64,000 bases of DNA, from positions 1-64,000 of the forward strand of contig CAVSQL010000029.1 of the NCBI GenBank assembly GCA_963730065.1. Direction: 5' to 3'. Below the pieces are notes generated by a model that did no database searches, was not told where the DNA came from, and saw only the letters and a list, made by a program, of their open reading frames with translations. The stretch is from UBA9676 sp963730065. Its GTDB lineage: Bacteria > Actinomycetota > Actinomycetes > Streptosporangiales > Streptosporangiaceae. Each line of letters opens with the position of its first letter. Positions within the stretch are counted from its first letter, which is position 1. Below, in pieces: positions 1 to 7,945 of this stretch. The translations under genes and the position numbers were made by a program.

Positions 1-1170
1 TACGCGCCGGGGTTTGTGGCGGAGCTGGCCCGGCTGGGGTACAAGCCGAACGCGGCGGCATGTCAGCTCCAGCTGATGGCCGCATCTGAGCCGTTGGATG
101 GACGCCGGGCGTCTTGGGCCGGTGGCGTTGACGCTGGAGGTGGCAGGGGCGTTCCTGGCGGCCCGGCGCGCCGAGGGCTACATCATGTGGCTGTCGCCGA
201 TGGCGCTGGCGCCGCTGCTGGGTTTCCTGCGGCGGCTGGGGGTGGTTCCGCCGCCTGCGCCTGCCCCGGTCACGCCGGCTGAGGCGCTTCTGGGCCGGTA
301 CCGGCGGTATCTGGTGACTGAGCGGGGCCTGGCCGCCGTGACCGCCCGCGGCTATGCGGATATGGTCCGCCCGTTCCTGGCCGAGCGTGAGGAAGCCGGC
401 GGGCTCGCGCTGGCGGACCTGACGGCGGCGGAGGTGACGGCGTTCGTGCTGGCCGCCTGCCCTGGCAAACCGAAGGGCACGGCGAAGCTGACGGTGACCG
501 CGCTGCGGTCGCTGCTTGGCTTCCCTGCACGTCGGGGGCCTGATCAGCGAGCCGCTTGGGCAGTATGTTCCGGCGGTGGCCAGCTGGCGGCTGGCCGGGC
601 TTCCGCGGGCGCTGGAGCCCGGGCAAGTCGAGGCGCTGCTGGCCAGCTGCGACCAGGACACGGCGGTTGGCCGCCGTGACTTCGCGGCGCTGACGCTGCT
701 GGCACGGCTCGCGCTGCGCGCCGGGGAAGTCGCTGCGCTCAGCCTGGACGACATCAGCCGGCGGGCTGGGGAGGTCACGGTGCGTGGCAAGGGGAGCCGC
801 GCCGAGCGGCTGCCGCTGCCGGCGGACGCAGGCGAGGCGATCGCCGCCTACCTGGCCGATGGCCGGCCCGAGCCGTTCGAGGGCACCCGGCGGGTGTTCC
901 TGCGGGCCCGGGCGCCGCACCGCGGGCTGGCCTCAGCCGGGGTCACAGCGGCGGTCTGCCATGCCGGGCAGCGGGGCCGGGGTCGGCCGGGTTCACGCGC
1001 ACCGGCTGCGGCATTCGGCGGCTGCCAGGATGCTGGCTGCCGGGGCGCCGCTGACCGAGATCGGGCAGGTGCTGCGGCACAGCCAGCTCGCATCCACTGC
1101 GATCTACGTCAAGGCTGACATTCAGGCGCTGCGGGCGCTGGCCCGGCCCTGGCCGGGTGGTGCCACATGA
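1..1170 (+). pseudogene. First tyrosine recombinase of the trio, 5'-truncated by the window, three frameshifts
   Basis: Site-specific tyrosine recombinase homologue. Coding starts in frame 1 at base 1 (YAPGFVAELARLGYKP), moves to frame 2 near base 80, to frame 3 near 520 and back to frame 1 near 975. Spliced together, the pieces give an N-terminal SAM-like core-binding domain and a catalytic domain with the first Arg (LALRAGEVAAL), the H-x-x-R box (HRLRHSAA), the second His (LRHSQ) and the nucleophile Tyr (STAIYVK). All catalytic residues are therefore present in the DNA but no single reading frame joins them. The gene ends in ATGA, overlapping the start of the second recombinase, as in translationally coupled genes. 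Its start codon is upstream of the window. Confidence 0.8.
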
Positions 1171-2091
1171 GCCCGCTGCGCTAGGCGCTGGCCGGCTACC
1201 TCGCGGTCCGGCGGTCCCTCGGTTATGGGCTGGCCCGGCCGGAGAAGCTGCTGGGCCAGTTCATCACCTACCTGGAAGCTGCCGGCGCCGAGACCGTGAC
1301 CACCCAGCTCGCGCTGGCCTGGGCGACGCTGCCCGGCGGGAACCACAGCTGGCACGCGCTGCGGCTCCAGGCAGTCCGCGGGGTTCGCCTCCTACCTGCA
1401 CACCATCGACCCGGCAGCCGAAGTGCCGCCGGCCGGCCTGCTCCCATGGCGACCCTGCCGGGCCACCCCCTACCTTTACTCCGATGCCGATATCGCCGCC
1501 CTGATCGCGGCGGCGGGCAGTTTGCGGTTCCCGCTGCGAGCAGCGGCCTACCAGACCCTGATCGGCCTGCTCGCGGTCACCGGGATGCGCATCGGCGAGG
1601 CGATCCGCCTCGACCGCGCCGACCTCGACCTCGCCGGTGGCGTGCTGACCGTGCGCGAGTCCAAGTTCGGCAAGTCCCGGCTGGTGCCGCTGCACCCCAC
1701 CACCGCAGATGCGCTGGGCGGCTACCTGCGGCTCCGGGACCAGCTGCACCCCCGGCCCAGGACTGCGGCGGTGTTCATCTCCCTGGCCGGCACCCGGCGG
1801 AACTACCGCAACGTGCACGCCACCTGGAAGCTGCTGGCCGCCCGCGCCGGGCTGCAGCCCCGCTCGCTGTCGTGCCGCCCCCGCATCCATGACTTGAGAC
1901 ACTCGTTCGCGGTCCGCAGCCTGCTCGACGCCTACGCCGCCGGGCAGGACGGACAGGCCAGGCTCGCTCTGCTGGCCACCTGGCTCGGGCACGTCGACCC
2001 GGCCGCGACCTGCTGGTACCTGTCCGCCGCACCGGAACTGCTCGCCCTGGCCGGGCAGCGGCTCGACGACCACATGACAGGCCTGCCGTGA
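1167..2091 (+). pseudogene. Second tyrosine recombinase of the trio, early stop plus frameshift
   Basis: The ATG at 1167 overlaps the stop of the preceding recombinase, but the sixth codon is TAG (1182-1184). The frame then continues (ALAGYLAVRRSLGYGLARPE) to a G-run near 1380 (GCGGGGTTCGCC), where one extra G shifts coding from frame 3 to frame 1. The catalytic half from 1423 is intact: first Arg in TGMRIGEAIRL, H-x-x-R in HDLRHSFA, LGH followed by Tyr in CWYLSAAPEL. The stop TGA at 2089-2091 overlaps the GTG of the third recombinase. At about 305 codons it has the usual size for a phage-type integrase-fold recombinase. Loss of function is inferred from the two lesions. Confidence 0.8.
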
Positions 2092-3136
2092 CCGCCCTCG
2101 CCCCACCCTGCAGTCGTTCTTCACCGACCGGCTCACCCGGCAGCGGCAGGCCAGCCCGCACACCATCGCCGCCTACCGCGACACCTGGCGGCTCCTGCTC
2201 GGCTACGCCGCCCGCCGCACCGGCACGCAGCCCGCCCAGCTAGACCTGGCCGACCTGGACGCTCCGCTGATCGGCGACTTCCTCGATCACCTCGAACACG
2301 AACGCGGCAACACCGCCCGCACCCGCAACGCCCGGCTGGCCGCGATCCACTCGCTGTTCCGCTACGCCGCGCTGCGCTGCCCCGAGCACGCCCAGGTGCT
2401 GGCCATCCCGCCCAAACCCCACAACAAGACCCTGGTCACCTGGCTCACCTAACCCGAACTCGCCGCGCTGCTGGCCGCCCCCGACCGGTCCACCTGGGCC
2501 GGGCGGCGCGACCACGCCCTGATCCTGCTCGCCGCCCAGACCGGGCTGCGCATCTCCGAGCTCACTGGGCTCACCACCCGCGATATCCACCTCGGCGCCG
2601 GGGCGCACGTCTGCTGCACCGGCAAGGGCCGCAAGCAGCGGATCACCCCGCTCACCACGACCACCATCGCGGTGCTGCGCACCTGGCTGGCCGAACGCGG
2701 CGGCCAGCCAGAACAGCCGCTGTTCCCCAACCGATCCGGCGGCGGGCTCAGCCGCGACGCCATCGAGCACAGGCTCGCCAAGCACACCGCCACCGCGGCA
2801 GCGAGCTGCACATCCCTGAACGGCAAGGCGGTCACGGCGCACACGCTGCGTCACACAGCAGCCATGCGGTTGCTGCAATCCGGGACCGACACCTCGGTGA
2901 TCGCGCTCTGGCTCGGCCGCGAGCAGGCCGAAACCACGAAGATCTACCTGCACGCCGACCTCGCCCTCAAAGAACGCGCCCTCGCCCGGACCACGCCAGG
3001 TCTGGACGCTACCAGCCGCCGGACAAGCTCCTCGCATTCCTCGAAGCCCTCTGATTATGCCAACCTTTCCGCCGCTCACGCGGCCGCCACCAGCGGCGAC
3101 ACCAGCCTGGTCGGCATAATCCGCAGGTCGGCGTAA
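2088..3136 (+). pseudogene. Third tyrosine recombinase of the trio, frameshift and in-frame stop
   Basis: A GTG start at 2088 overlaps the previous stop. After about six codons the frame changes from 3 to 2 (TALAP then TLQSFFTDRLTRQRQ), and a TAA stop lies at 2450-2452 inside a conserved stretch (KTLVTWLT then PELAALLAAPD). The remaining catalytic domain is open: TGLRISELTGL with the first Arg, HTLRHTAAMRLL with H-x-x-R, then LGREQAETTKIYLH with the Tyr. The position normally held by the second His in LGH is Arg here. The frame runs on through the element end to TAA at 3134-3136, so the last about 25 codons (after SKPSDYA) are probably not native recombinase sequence. Confidence 0.78.
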
Positions 3137-3137
3137 T
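3053..3137. repeat. Terminal inverted repeats at the right end of the RIT-type element
   Basis: GATTATGCCAACC at 3053-3065 is inverted relative to GGTCGGCATAATC at 3109-3121 (12 of 13 pairs). A further copy in the second orientation, GGTCGGCGTAAT, lies at 3126-3137. Immediately beyond it the reverse strand reads into an IS256 transposase after the codons for GRCWFH, so base 3137 is the likely element boundary. Such paired palindromic motifs are expected as recombinase binding sites. Confidence 0.6.
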
Positions 3138-3947
3138 GGAACCAGCAGCGGCCCTCCCTGGCAGGGGGGAACACCTCCCGCAGTGCGGCCCAGAACCCCA
3201 GCGCGCCGTCATCGGCGGCCAGCACCGGGGCACGCATCCCGCGGCGCGCGCAGTCGCGCAGCAGATCCGCCCACGACTCGGTGGACTCCCGGTAGCCATC
3301 AGCGAGGGCGATGAGCTCCTTGCGGCCGTCGGCGCGCACGCCGATCATTACCAGCAGGCACAGCTTGTGCCTCTTCCAGCCGGATGTTCACGTGGATCCC
3401 GTCGGCCCACAGGCAGACGTAGTCCACCTGTGACAGGTCCCGCTGCGCGAACGCGCGCTGCCCGGCCTGCCAGGTTTCGGTGAGCCGGGTGATCACCGCC
3501 GCCGACAGCCCGGCCGCCGAGCCCAGGAACTGGCCCAGCGCGGGCACGAAGTCGCCGCTGGACAGGCCATGCAGATACAGCAGCGGCAGCACCTCGGTGA
3601 TCTTCGGGGTCTTCCACGCCACGGCGGCAAAATCGCCGAGGCGAACCGGCGCCGCTCGCCGGTGGCCGGGTCAGCGCGCTTGTCATTGACCCGCGGCGCC
3701 CTCACCTCGACCGCGCCCGCGCTGGTCAGCACCTCCCGCGGCTGGTGATAGCTATTGCGCACCACCAGCCGGCGGCCGTCCTCGCCGCACCCGGATGCGA
3801 ACCGGGCAATGTAGGCGCCCACCTCGGCGGCCAGCGCCTCGGCCAGCATCCGCCGGCGCCCTCCCGCACAATCTCATCGATCAGCGACGCCGACCCAGAC
3901 CTGCCGCCCTCGTGGCCTGGACCCTCGCCAGGGACTACGGTGAGCAT
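3138..3947 (-). pseudogene. IS256-family (Mutator-type) transposase remnant, N-terminal part only
   Basis: Reverse-strand coding from ATG 3947 gives MLTVVPGEGPGHEGG, a typical actinobacterial IS256 transposase start, followed by YIARF, RRLVVRN, PREVLTSAGAVEV, KTPKITEVLPLLYLHGLSSG, WADGIHVNIRLEE and MIGVRADGRKELIAL. At least three 1-bp lesions break the frame: near 3853 (missing C), near 3620 (missing G) and near 3375 (extra G). The DDE-domain Asp residues in VDYVCLWADG and LAADDGALGFW are visible, but the protein stops at GRCWFH, about 55-60 percent of the usual 400-430 residues. The missing C-terminal part is replaced by the RIT end, which suggests insertion into this IS. Confidence 0.82.
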
Positions 3948-4347
3948 CGGGTTGTACCTTCCCGGCCGGCGCGCCAACGCCGGTCATTGCTTGAGACCTC
4001 AACTCGGACACCGGGAAGGTACACCCCTCCCCAGCCGATCCACAGATTTCAAACATTGCTCGGCAGTGCCCTCGACCGCCATATTCCACCAGGATGGAGT
4101 CCATCACCGATCCTGGCCTCAACGGATCTAGGCTGGCCGGAACCGCCATGGTGGTTTCCCGCCGGGCTCCTGCGGCCTGCCGGTGACCTCGCTGTTTCCA
4201 GGAAGTGTAAGCGTGGCGCCGGGTTGCCGCTTACGGCCCGCTTGAGATCGCGGCAGGGGTCAGGTGACGCTTCCTCTGGTCACCGCGATCCCTGGCTGCC
4301 CGGCCTCAACAACTGGATTACCGCACCGGGAAGCGAGGTTAGGCGAT
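3948..4347. other. IS256 leader and unassigned sequence
   Basis: The stretch 3948-4135 lies directly upstream of the IS256 transposase start and should contain the IS left end and its promoter. I could not define the terminal inverted repeat or a target duplication. From 4136 to 4347 I recognise nothing; the long open frame across it has no family-like sequence until about 4348. Confidence 0.4.
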
Positions 4348-4697
4348 GCGATCAGGGATGTCGTGGGGAGTTGCTCCCGCTCGGCCGGGAGCGGATAGTG
4401 GTGCTGAGCGAGGACTACGATGTGCGCCACGCCGTCGAAGGTGCCGTGGTGGGAATCGTGCACGGGTTGCCCGGGAGCGGGGCGCGGCCGATGGTGCTAA
4501 GGGGCGTGGCGAATGGCAGATCCTGGTTCCCGCCGCGGATGCTGGGTGAGACTCTCTGGGAGCTGCGGACCGATGCTATCCCCGCCTGGAAGCAGAGCCA
4601 TTCACTGGATGTGCTCAGCCCGCGAGACCGAGACGTGCTGTTGCTGGTCCGTGTAGCTCGTACGGTGAGGCTGCAGCCACGAGAGCGGATGCGGTGA
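4348..4697 (+). pseudogene. Remnant of a LuxR/NarL-type response regulator
   Basis: Frame 3 from about 4368 reads LLPLGRERIVVLSEDYDV, then VEGAVVGIVHGLP, NGRSWFPPRMLGETLWEL and LSPRDRDVLLLV. The first segment resembles the C-terminal half of a receiver domain with its inter-domain linker, and LSPRDRDVLLLV is the first helix of a LuxR-type DNA-binding domain. The rest of the helix-turn-helix is missing: after LLLV the sequence changes to VARTVRLQPRERMR and stops at 4695-4697. Just upstream, AIRDVVG in another frame may be earlier receiver sequence, implying a frameshift. The stop overlaps the GTG of the glycosyltransferase. It was probably a regulator of the adjacent glycan genes; the family call is moderate. 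Confidence 0.45.
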
Positions 4698-5908
4698 CCA
4701 GCCATTCCGGTGGTGCTCCTGCCGGGCGCCCACTGCGGGTGGCGGCTATCATCACCCGGCTTGAGGGTGGGGCCGGGTTGCTCACCCTCCGCGGGGCGAA
4801 AGCGCTCGACCCTGCTGCATTCCAGGTAACGGTGATCGCCGGGAGCGGGGACAGGCTGCCAGAGGCGGCCGCCGCTGGCTTGGAGGTGGTGGTGGAGCCA
4901 TGCCTACGAAGGCCCATCGACCCGCTCCGGGACCTGACCGCACTGCGACGCCTGGAGGCGCTGCTAGAATGCCGCGCTTTTGACGTTGTGCACACCCATA
5001 CCGCCAAGGCGGGTGTGGTCGGGCGGCTGGCGGCGCACCGGGCCGGGGCACCCCGGGTCGTGCACACCTATCACGGATTCCCGTTCCACGAGTTCCAGTC
5101 ACCGGTACTCCGTCAAGCCTACGTTGCGGCCGAACGGCGGCTGGGCCGGATCACCGACCTCGCCCTGTGCGTGGGGACCGGGGTGGCGGTTGAGGCGGTG
5201 CGTCGTAGGCTAATTCCACCGGAGCGGATCCGTACTATCGGCGTGGCGGTGGAAGACAGCACCGCCACCGTGGGGCACCTGGCTGCCAACGATCCGGCCG
5301 CGCGTTCGCGTGCTCGCCGCGCCCTCGGCCTGCCCGGGGAAGCAGTGGTGGTGGGCGCAGTCGGCCGGCTGACGTACCAGAAGGCGCCCGAAGACTTCCT
5401 GACCGCGCTGCGGCTTCTTGGCCGCCCGGGTGTGTTGGGTGTGTGGGTAGGTGGCGGTGAGCTGGCAAGGCGGGTCAAACAGCTGGCTGATTCACAGCCG
5501 ACCGCGCCTGTCGTCCTGGCCGGTGAACGTAGAGACATCCCGGCGCTGCTGCCCGCCTTCGATGTCTTCATGTTGCCGAGCCGTTACGAGGGTCTGCCGA
5601 TAGCAGTTGTGGAAGCCATGCTCTGTGGAGTGCCGGTGGTCGCAACCGCGGTGAATGCGGTGGCCGACGTGGTGGTGCCGGGCGAAACTGGCCTGCTGGT
5701 CCCACCGCAACGCCCCGATCTGATGGCACAAGCGCTGCGTTTCTTGCTCGATTCGCCGGCTGAGGCGGCCCGGATGGCGTTCGCTGCGCACGCCCGGTTC
5801 GGCAACACCCACGGCATGTCGGCTCTGCGGGACACATTGGTCGCTGCTTATCGTCACCCGCCAGGTGCACCGCGCCGGACCCGTAACGCCCTTCTGGGTG
5901 GCTGGTAA
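4694..5908 (+). CDS. GT4-family glycosyltransferase
   Basis: 404-aa retaining glycosyltransferase of the GT-B fold. The N-terminal acceptor domain begins VAAIITRLEGGAG and includes VVHTHTAKAGVVGRLAA. The C-terminal nucleotide-sugar domain has GAVGRLTYQKAPEDFL and the E-x7-E motif in YEGLPIAVVEAM (about residues 298-306), which binds the sugar-nucleotide donor. No signal peptide or membrane segment is visible, so it is probably cytoplasmic or peripheral. The GTG start at 4694 overlaps the stop of the regulator remnant. Donor and acceptor cannot be deduced; a role in cell-surface glycan or lipid-linked sugar synthesis is inferred from the family and from the downstream undecaprenyl-diphosphatase gene on the opposite strand. 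Confidence 0.9.
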   Translation: MTSHSGGAPAGRPLRVAAIITRLEGGAGLLTLRGAKALDPAAFQVTVIAGSGDRLPEAAAAGLEVVVEPCLRRPIDPLRDLTALRRLEALLECRAFDVVHTHTAKAGVVGRLAAHRAGAPRVVHTYHGFPFHEFQSPVLRQAYVAAERRLGRITDLALCVGTGVAVEAVRRRLIPPERIRTIGVAVEDSTATVGHLAANDPAARSRARRALGLPGEAVVVGAVGRLTYQKAPEDFLTALRLLGRPGVLGVWVGGGELARRVKQLADSQPTAPVVLAGERRDIPALLPAFDVFMLPSRYEGLPIAVVEAMLCGVPVVATAVNAVADVVVPGETGLLVPPQRPDLMAQALRFLLDSPAEAARMAFAAHARFGNTHGMSALRDTLVAAYRHPPGAPRRTRNALLGGW

Positions 5909-5999
5909 TGCAGCGGCACAGGACTCTGGGCCGCCGAGGATCGGTGCGATGATGTGGTTGCGGAGGCTGAGCAGCCCGGCGATGGTGTCAGCGGTGGTA

Positions 6000-7022
6000 T
6001 CACCGGACGAAGCCGAGATAGACCACGCTGCCGAGACCGACGACGATGCAGTAGATCGCGAACGGGGTCAGCGTCCGGGTGCGGAAGTACTTGACCAGGA
6101 AGCGCACCGACACGTAGGCGCCGACCCCCGACAGCACGCTGCCGACCAGGACCTGGCCGCGGATGCCGTTGCCCAGCGGGCCCATCAGGTCGGGCACCTT
6201 GAGCACGCCGGCGGCCAGGATGACCGGGGTGGCGAGCAGGAAGGCGAACCGGGCGGCGTCCTCGCGGGACAGCCCGCGGAACATGCCCCCGACCATCGCC
6301 ACCCCGTCCCGGCTGATGCCGGCCAGCAGCGCCAGGATCTGCGCCGTGCCGATGAGGAAGGCCGACAGGTAGCCCTGGGCGGACAGCCGCCGGTCCGACT
6401 CGATCGCCATCGAGTACTCGGCCGCCCGTTCGGCCTGGTGGCCGGAAGCGTGCTTGGCGGTGCCCGGCGGCCGCGCTCCGCCGACCGCCACCAGCTCACG
6501 CTCCTGCGCGATCTCCCGGTCCGCCTGCAGCGACGCCTTCCGGCGGAAGAGTTCCCCGGCCAGCAGGATCAGGCCGTTGATGACCAGGAAGATGGCGGCC
6601 CGGATGGGCTTGCCGAACAGGACCCGGAACTCGTGCTCGAACTTGAGCCCGACCAGTCCCACCGGGATCGTCGCCACGATGATCAGCCAGGCGAGCCGCT
6701 GGTCGGCCGACTGCAGCTGCCACCGGCTGGTCCCGTCTTCGGGCTGAATGACGTGGCGGACCGAGGAGAAGAACCCGCGGATGATCCGGACCCAATCCCG
6801 CCAGAAATAGATCAGCAGCGCGATCGCGGTGGCGACGTGCAGCCCGACGATGTAGGCCAGGTAGGGCGATTCGGGCTGGGCGACGTTGAGGTCGGTGGCC
6901 CAGCTGCCGCCGATCAGGGCGGGGAGCAGGACGTTGTGCCCGAGGCTGGAGATCGGGAACAGCTCGGTGACGCCCTGGATCAGGCCGACAACCGCAGCCT
7001 CGAGGTAAGTCAGGTGGGTCAT
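6000..7022 (-). CDS. uppP: Undecaprenyl-diphosphatase (BacA/UppP)
   Basis: 340-aa integral membrane phosphatase that converts undecaprenyl diphosphate to the monophosphate and so recycles the lipid carrier for peptidoglycan and other surface polymers. The family signature is present near the N-terminus (LIQGVTELFPISSLGHN, with the E/Q-x3-E acid pair and the Ser-Ser-x-Gly-His segment). The second conserved loop is also present (LLAGISRDGVAMVGG, holding the catalytic Arg-containing motif) followed by FLLATPVILAAG. About eight hydrophobic segments are evident. A charged, non-hydrophobic insert (about residues 150-210) makes it longer than the usual 270-290 residues. It faces the upstream glycosyltransferase convergently and is transcribed alone. 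Confidence 0.9.
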   Translation of the reverse strand: MTHLTYLEAAVVGLIQGVTELFPISSLGHNVLLPALIGGSWATDLNVAQPESPYLAYIVGLHVATAIALLIYFWRDWVRIIRGFFSSVRHVIQPEDGTSRWQLQSADQRLAWLIIVATIPVGLVGLKFEHEFRVLFGKPIRAAIFLVINGLILLAGELFRRKASLQADREIAQERELVAVGGARPPGTAKHASGHQAERAAEYSMAIESDRRLSAQGYLSAFLIGTAQILALLAGISRDGVAMVGGMFRGLSREDAARFAFLLATPVILAAGVLKVPDLMGPLGNGIRGQVLVGSVLSGVGAYVSVRFLVKYFRTRTLTPFAIYCIVVGLGSVVYLGFVR

Positions 7023-7159
7023 AACGGCCTTTCACGCGGAGGGTTCCTGGCCCGGCGCGCTGTCACTGCGGGTCGGGACCGGCGCGCAGTGTCACATGCT
7101 ACGGACTGCACGACCCCCCCAGGGACATCTCCGGGTAAACCTTCGCCGCCGCCGGGCTG

Positions 7160-7945
7160 TCAGCCCTTCGGCCCCGGGACGGCGGGCGTGTCGTGGCGTG
7201 GGCGACGGCCGATCTTGGCGCCGAGCCACACCAGCGGGTCGTACTTGCGGCCCACCACGCGTTCCTTCATCGGGATCAGCGCGTTGTCGGTGATCTTGAT
7301 GTTCTCCGGGCAGACCTCGGTGCAGCACTTGGTGATGTTGCAGTAGCCGAGGCCGAAGTCGTCCTGGGCGATCTCCCGGCGGTCGGCGGTGTCGGCCGGG
7401 TGCATCTCCAGTTCGGCGATCCGCATCAGGAACCGGGGGCCGGCGAACGCGCGCTGGTTTTCCGGGTGGTCGCGGATGACGTGGCAGACGTTCTGGCACA
7501 GGAAGCACTCGATGCACTTGCGGAACTCCTGCGAGCGCTCCACGTCGACCTGCTGCATCCGGAACTCGCCGGGCTTGACCGCGGGATCCGGGGTGAACGA
7601 GGGGATCTCCCGCGCCTTGGCGTAGTTGAACGAAACGTCGGTGACCAGGTCCCTGATCACCGGGAAGGTGCGCACCGGGGTCACGGTGATCGGCGCCCCG
7701 GGTTCGAAGGTGGACATGCGGGTCATGCAGGCCAGCCGGGGGCGCCCGTTGATCTCCATCGAGCACGAGCCGCACTTGCCCGCCTTGCAGTTCCACCGGA
7801 TCGCCAGGTCGCCCGCCTGGGTGGCCTGCAGCCGGTGCAGCACGTCGAGCAGGACCTCGCCCTCGTTGGCCTCGACCTGGTAGTCGGTCAGCCCTCCCTG
7901 CCCGGCGTCCCCGCGCCAGACCCGCAGCGCTACCTTCTCGCCCAT
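7160..7945 (-). CDS. sdhB: Succinate dehydrogenase iron-sulfur subunit
   Basis: 261-aa electron-transfer subunit passing electrons from the flavoprotein to the membrane anchor and quinone. The N-terminal plant-type ferredoxin domain has NCKAGKCGSCSM followed by a fourth Cys in RLACM for the [2Fe-2S] cluster. The C-terminal half carries CIECFLCQNVCHV and CNITKCCTEVCPENI for the [4Fe-4S] and [3Fe-4S] clusters. The ATG at 7945 shares one base with the TGA of sdhA (TGATG), so translation is coupled; the longer upstream reading frame only overlaps sdhA. It is the last gene of the sdhC-sdhA-sdhB operon. The subunit set resembles the mycobacterial Sdh1 type (Rv0247c-Rv0249c). Confidence 0.95.
   Translation of the reverse strand: MGEKVALRVWRGDAGQGGLTDYQVEANEGEVLLDVLHRLQATQAGDLAIRWNCKAGKCGSCSMEINGRPRLACMTRMSTFEPGAPITVTPVRTFPVIRDLVTDVSFNYAKAREIPSFTPDPAVKPGEFRMQQVDVERSQEFRKCIECFLCQNVCHVIRDHPENQRAFAGPRFLMRIAELEMHPADTADRREIAQDDFGLGYCNITKCCTEVCPENIKITDNALIPMKERVVGRKYDPLVWLGAKIGRRPRHDTPAVPGPKG

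Larger units (their letters stand above)
1..3137 (+). mobile_element. Decayed RIT-type element (recombinase in trio)
   Basis: Three consecutive tyrosine-recombinase genes run in the same direction and overlap by 4 bp (ATGA at 1167-1170) and 4 bp (GTGA at 2088-2091). That is the gene arrangement known for RIT elements, which carry three different tyrosine recombinases in fixed order. All three genes are broken by frameshifts or in-frame stops, so the element is presumably immobile. The left end lies upstream of the window. The right end is marked by inverted and direct copies of an ATTATGCCGACC-like motif (3053-3065, 3109-3121, 3126-3137), after which the reverse strand becomes an IS256-type transposase. 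The RIT assignment rests on gene order and domain type; I could not compare sequences. Confidence 0.72.

Noticed and set aside
3795..4340. Frame 3 coding upstream of the response-regulator remnant
   Set aside because: It runs antisense through the IS256 start and contains no family-like sequence until about 4368.
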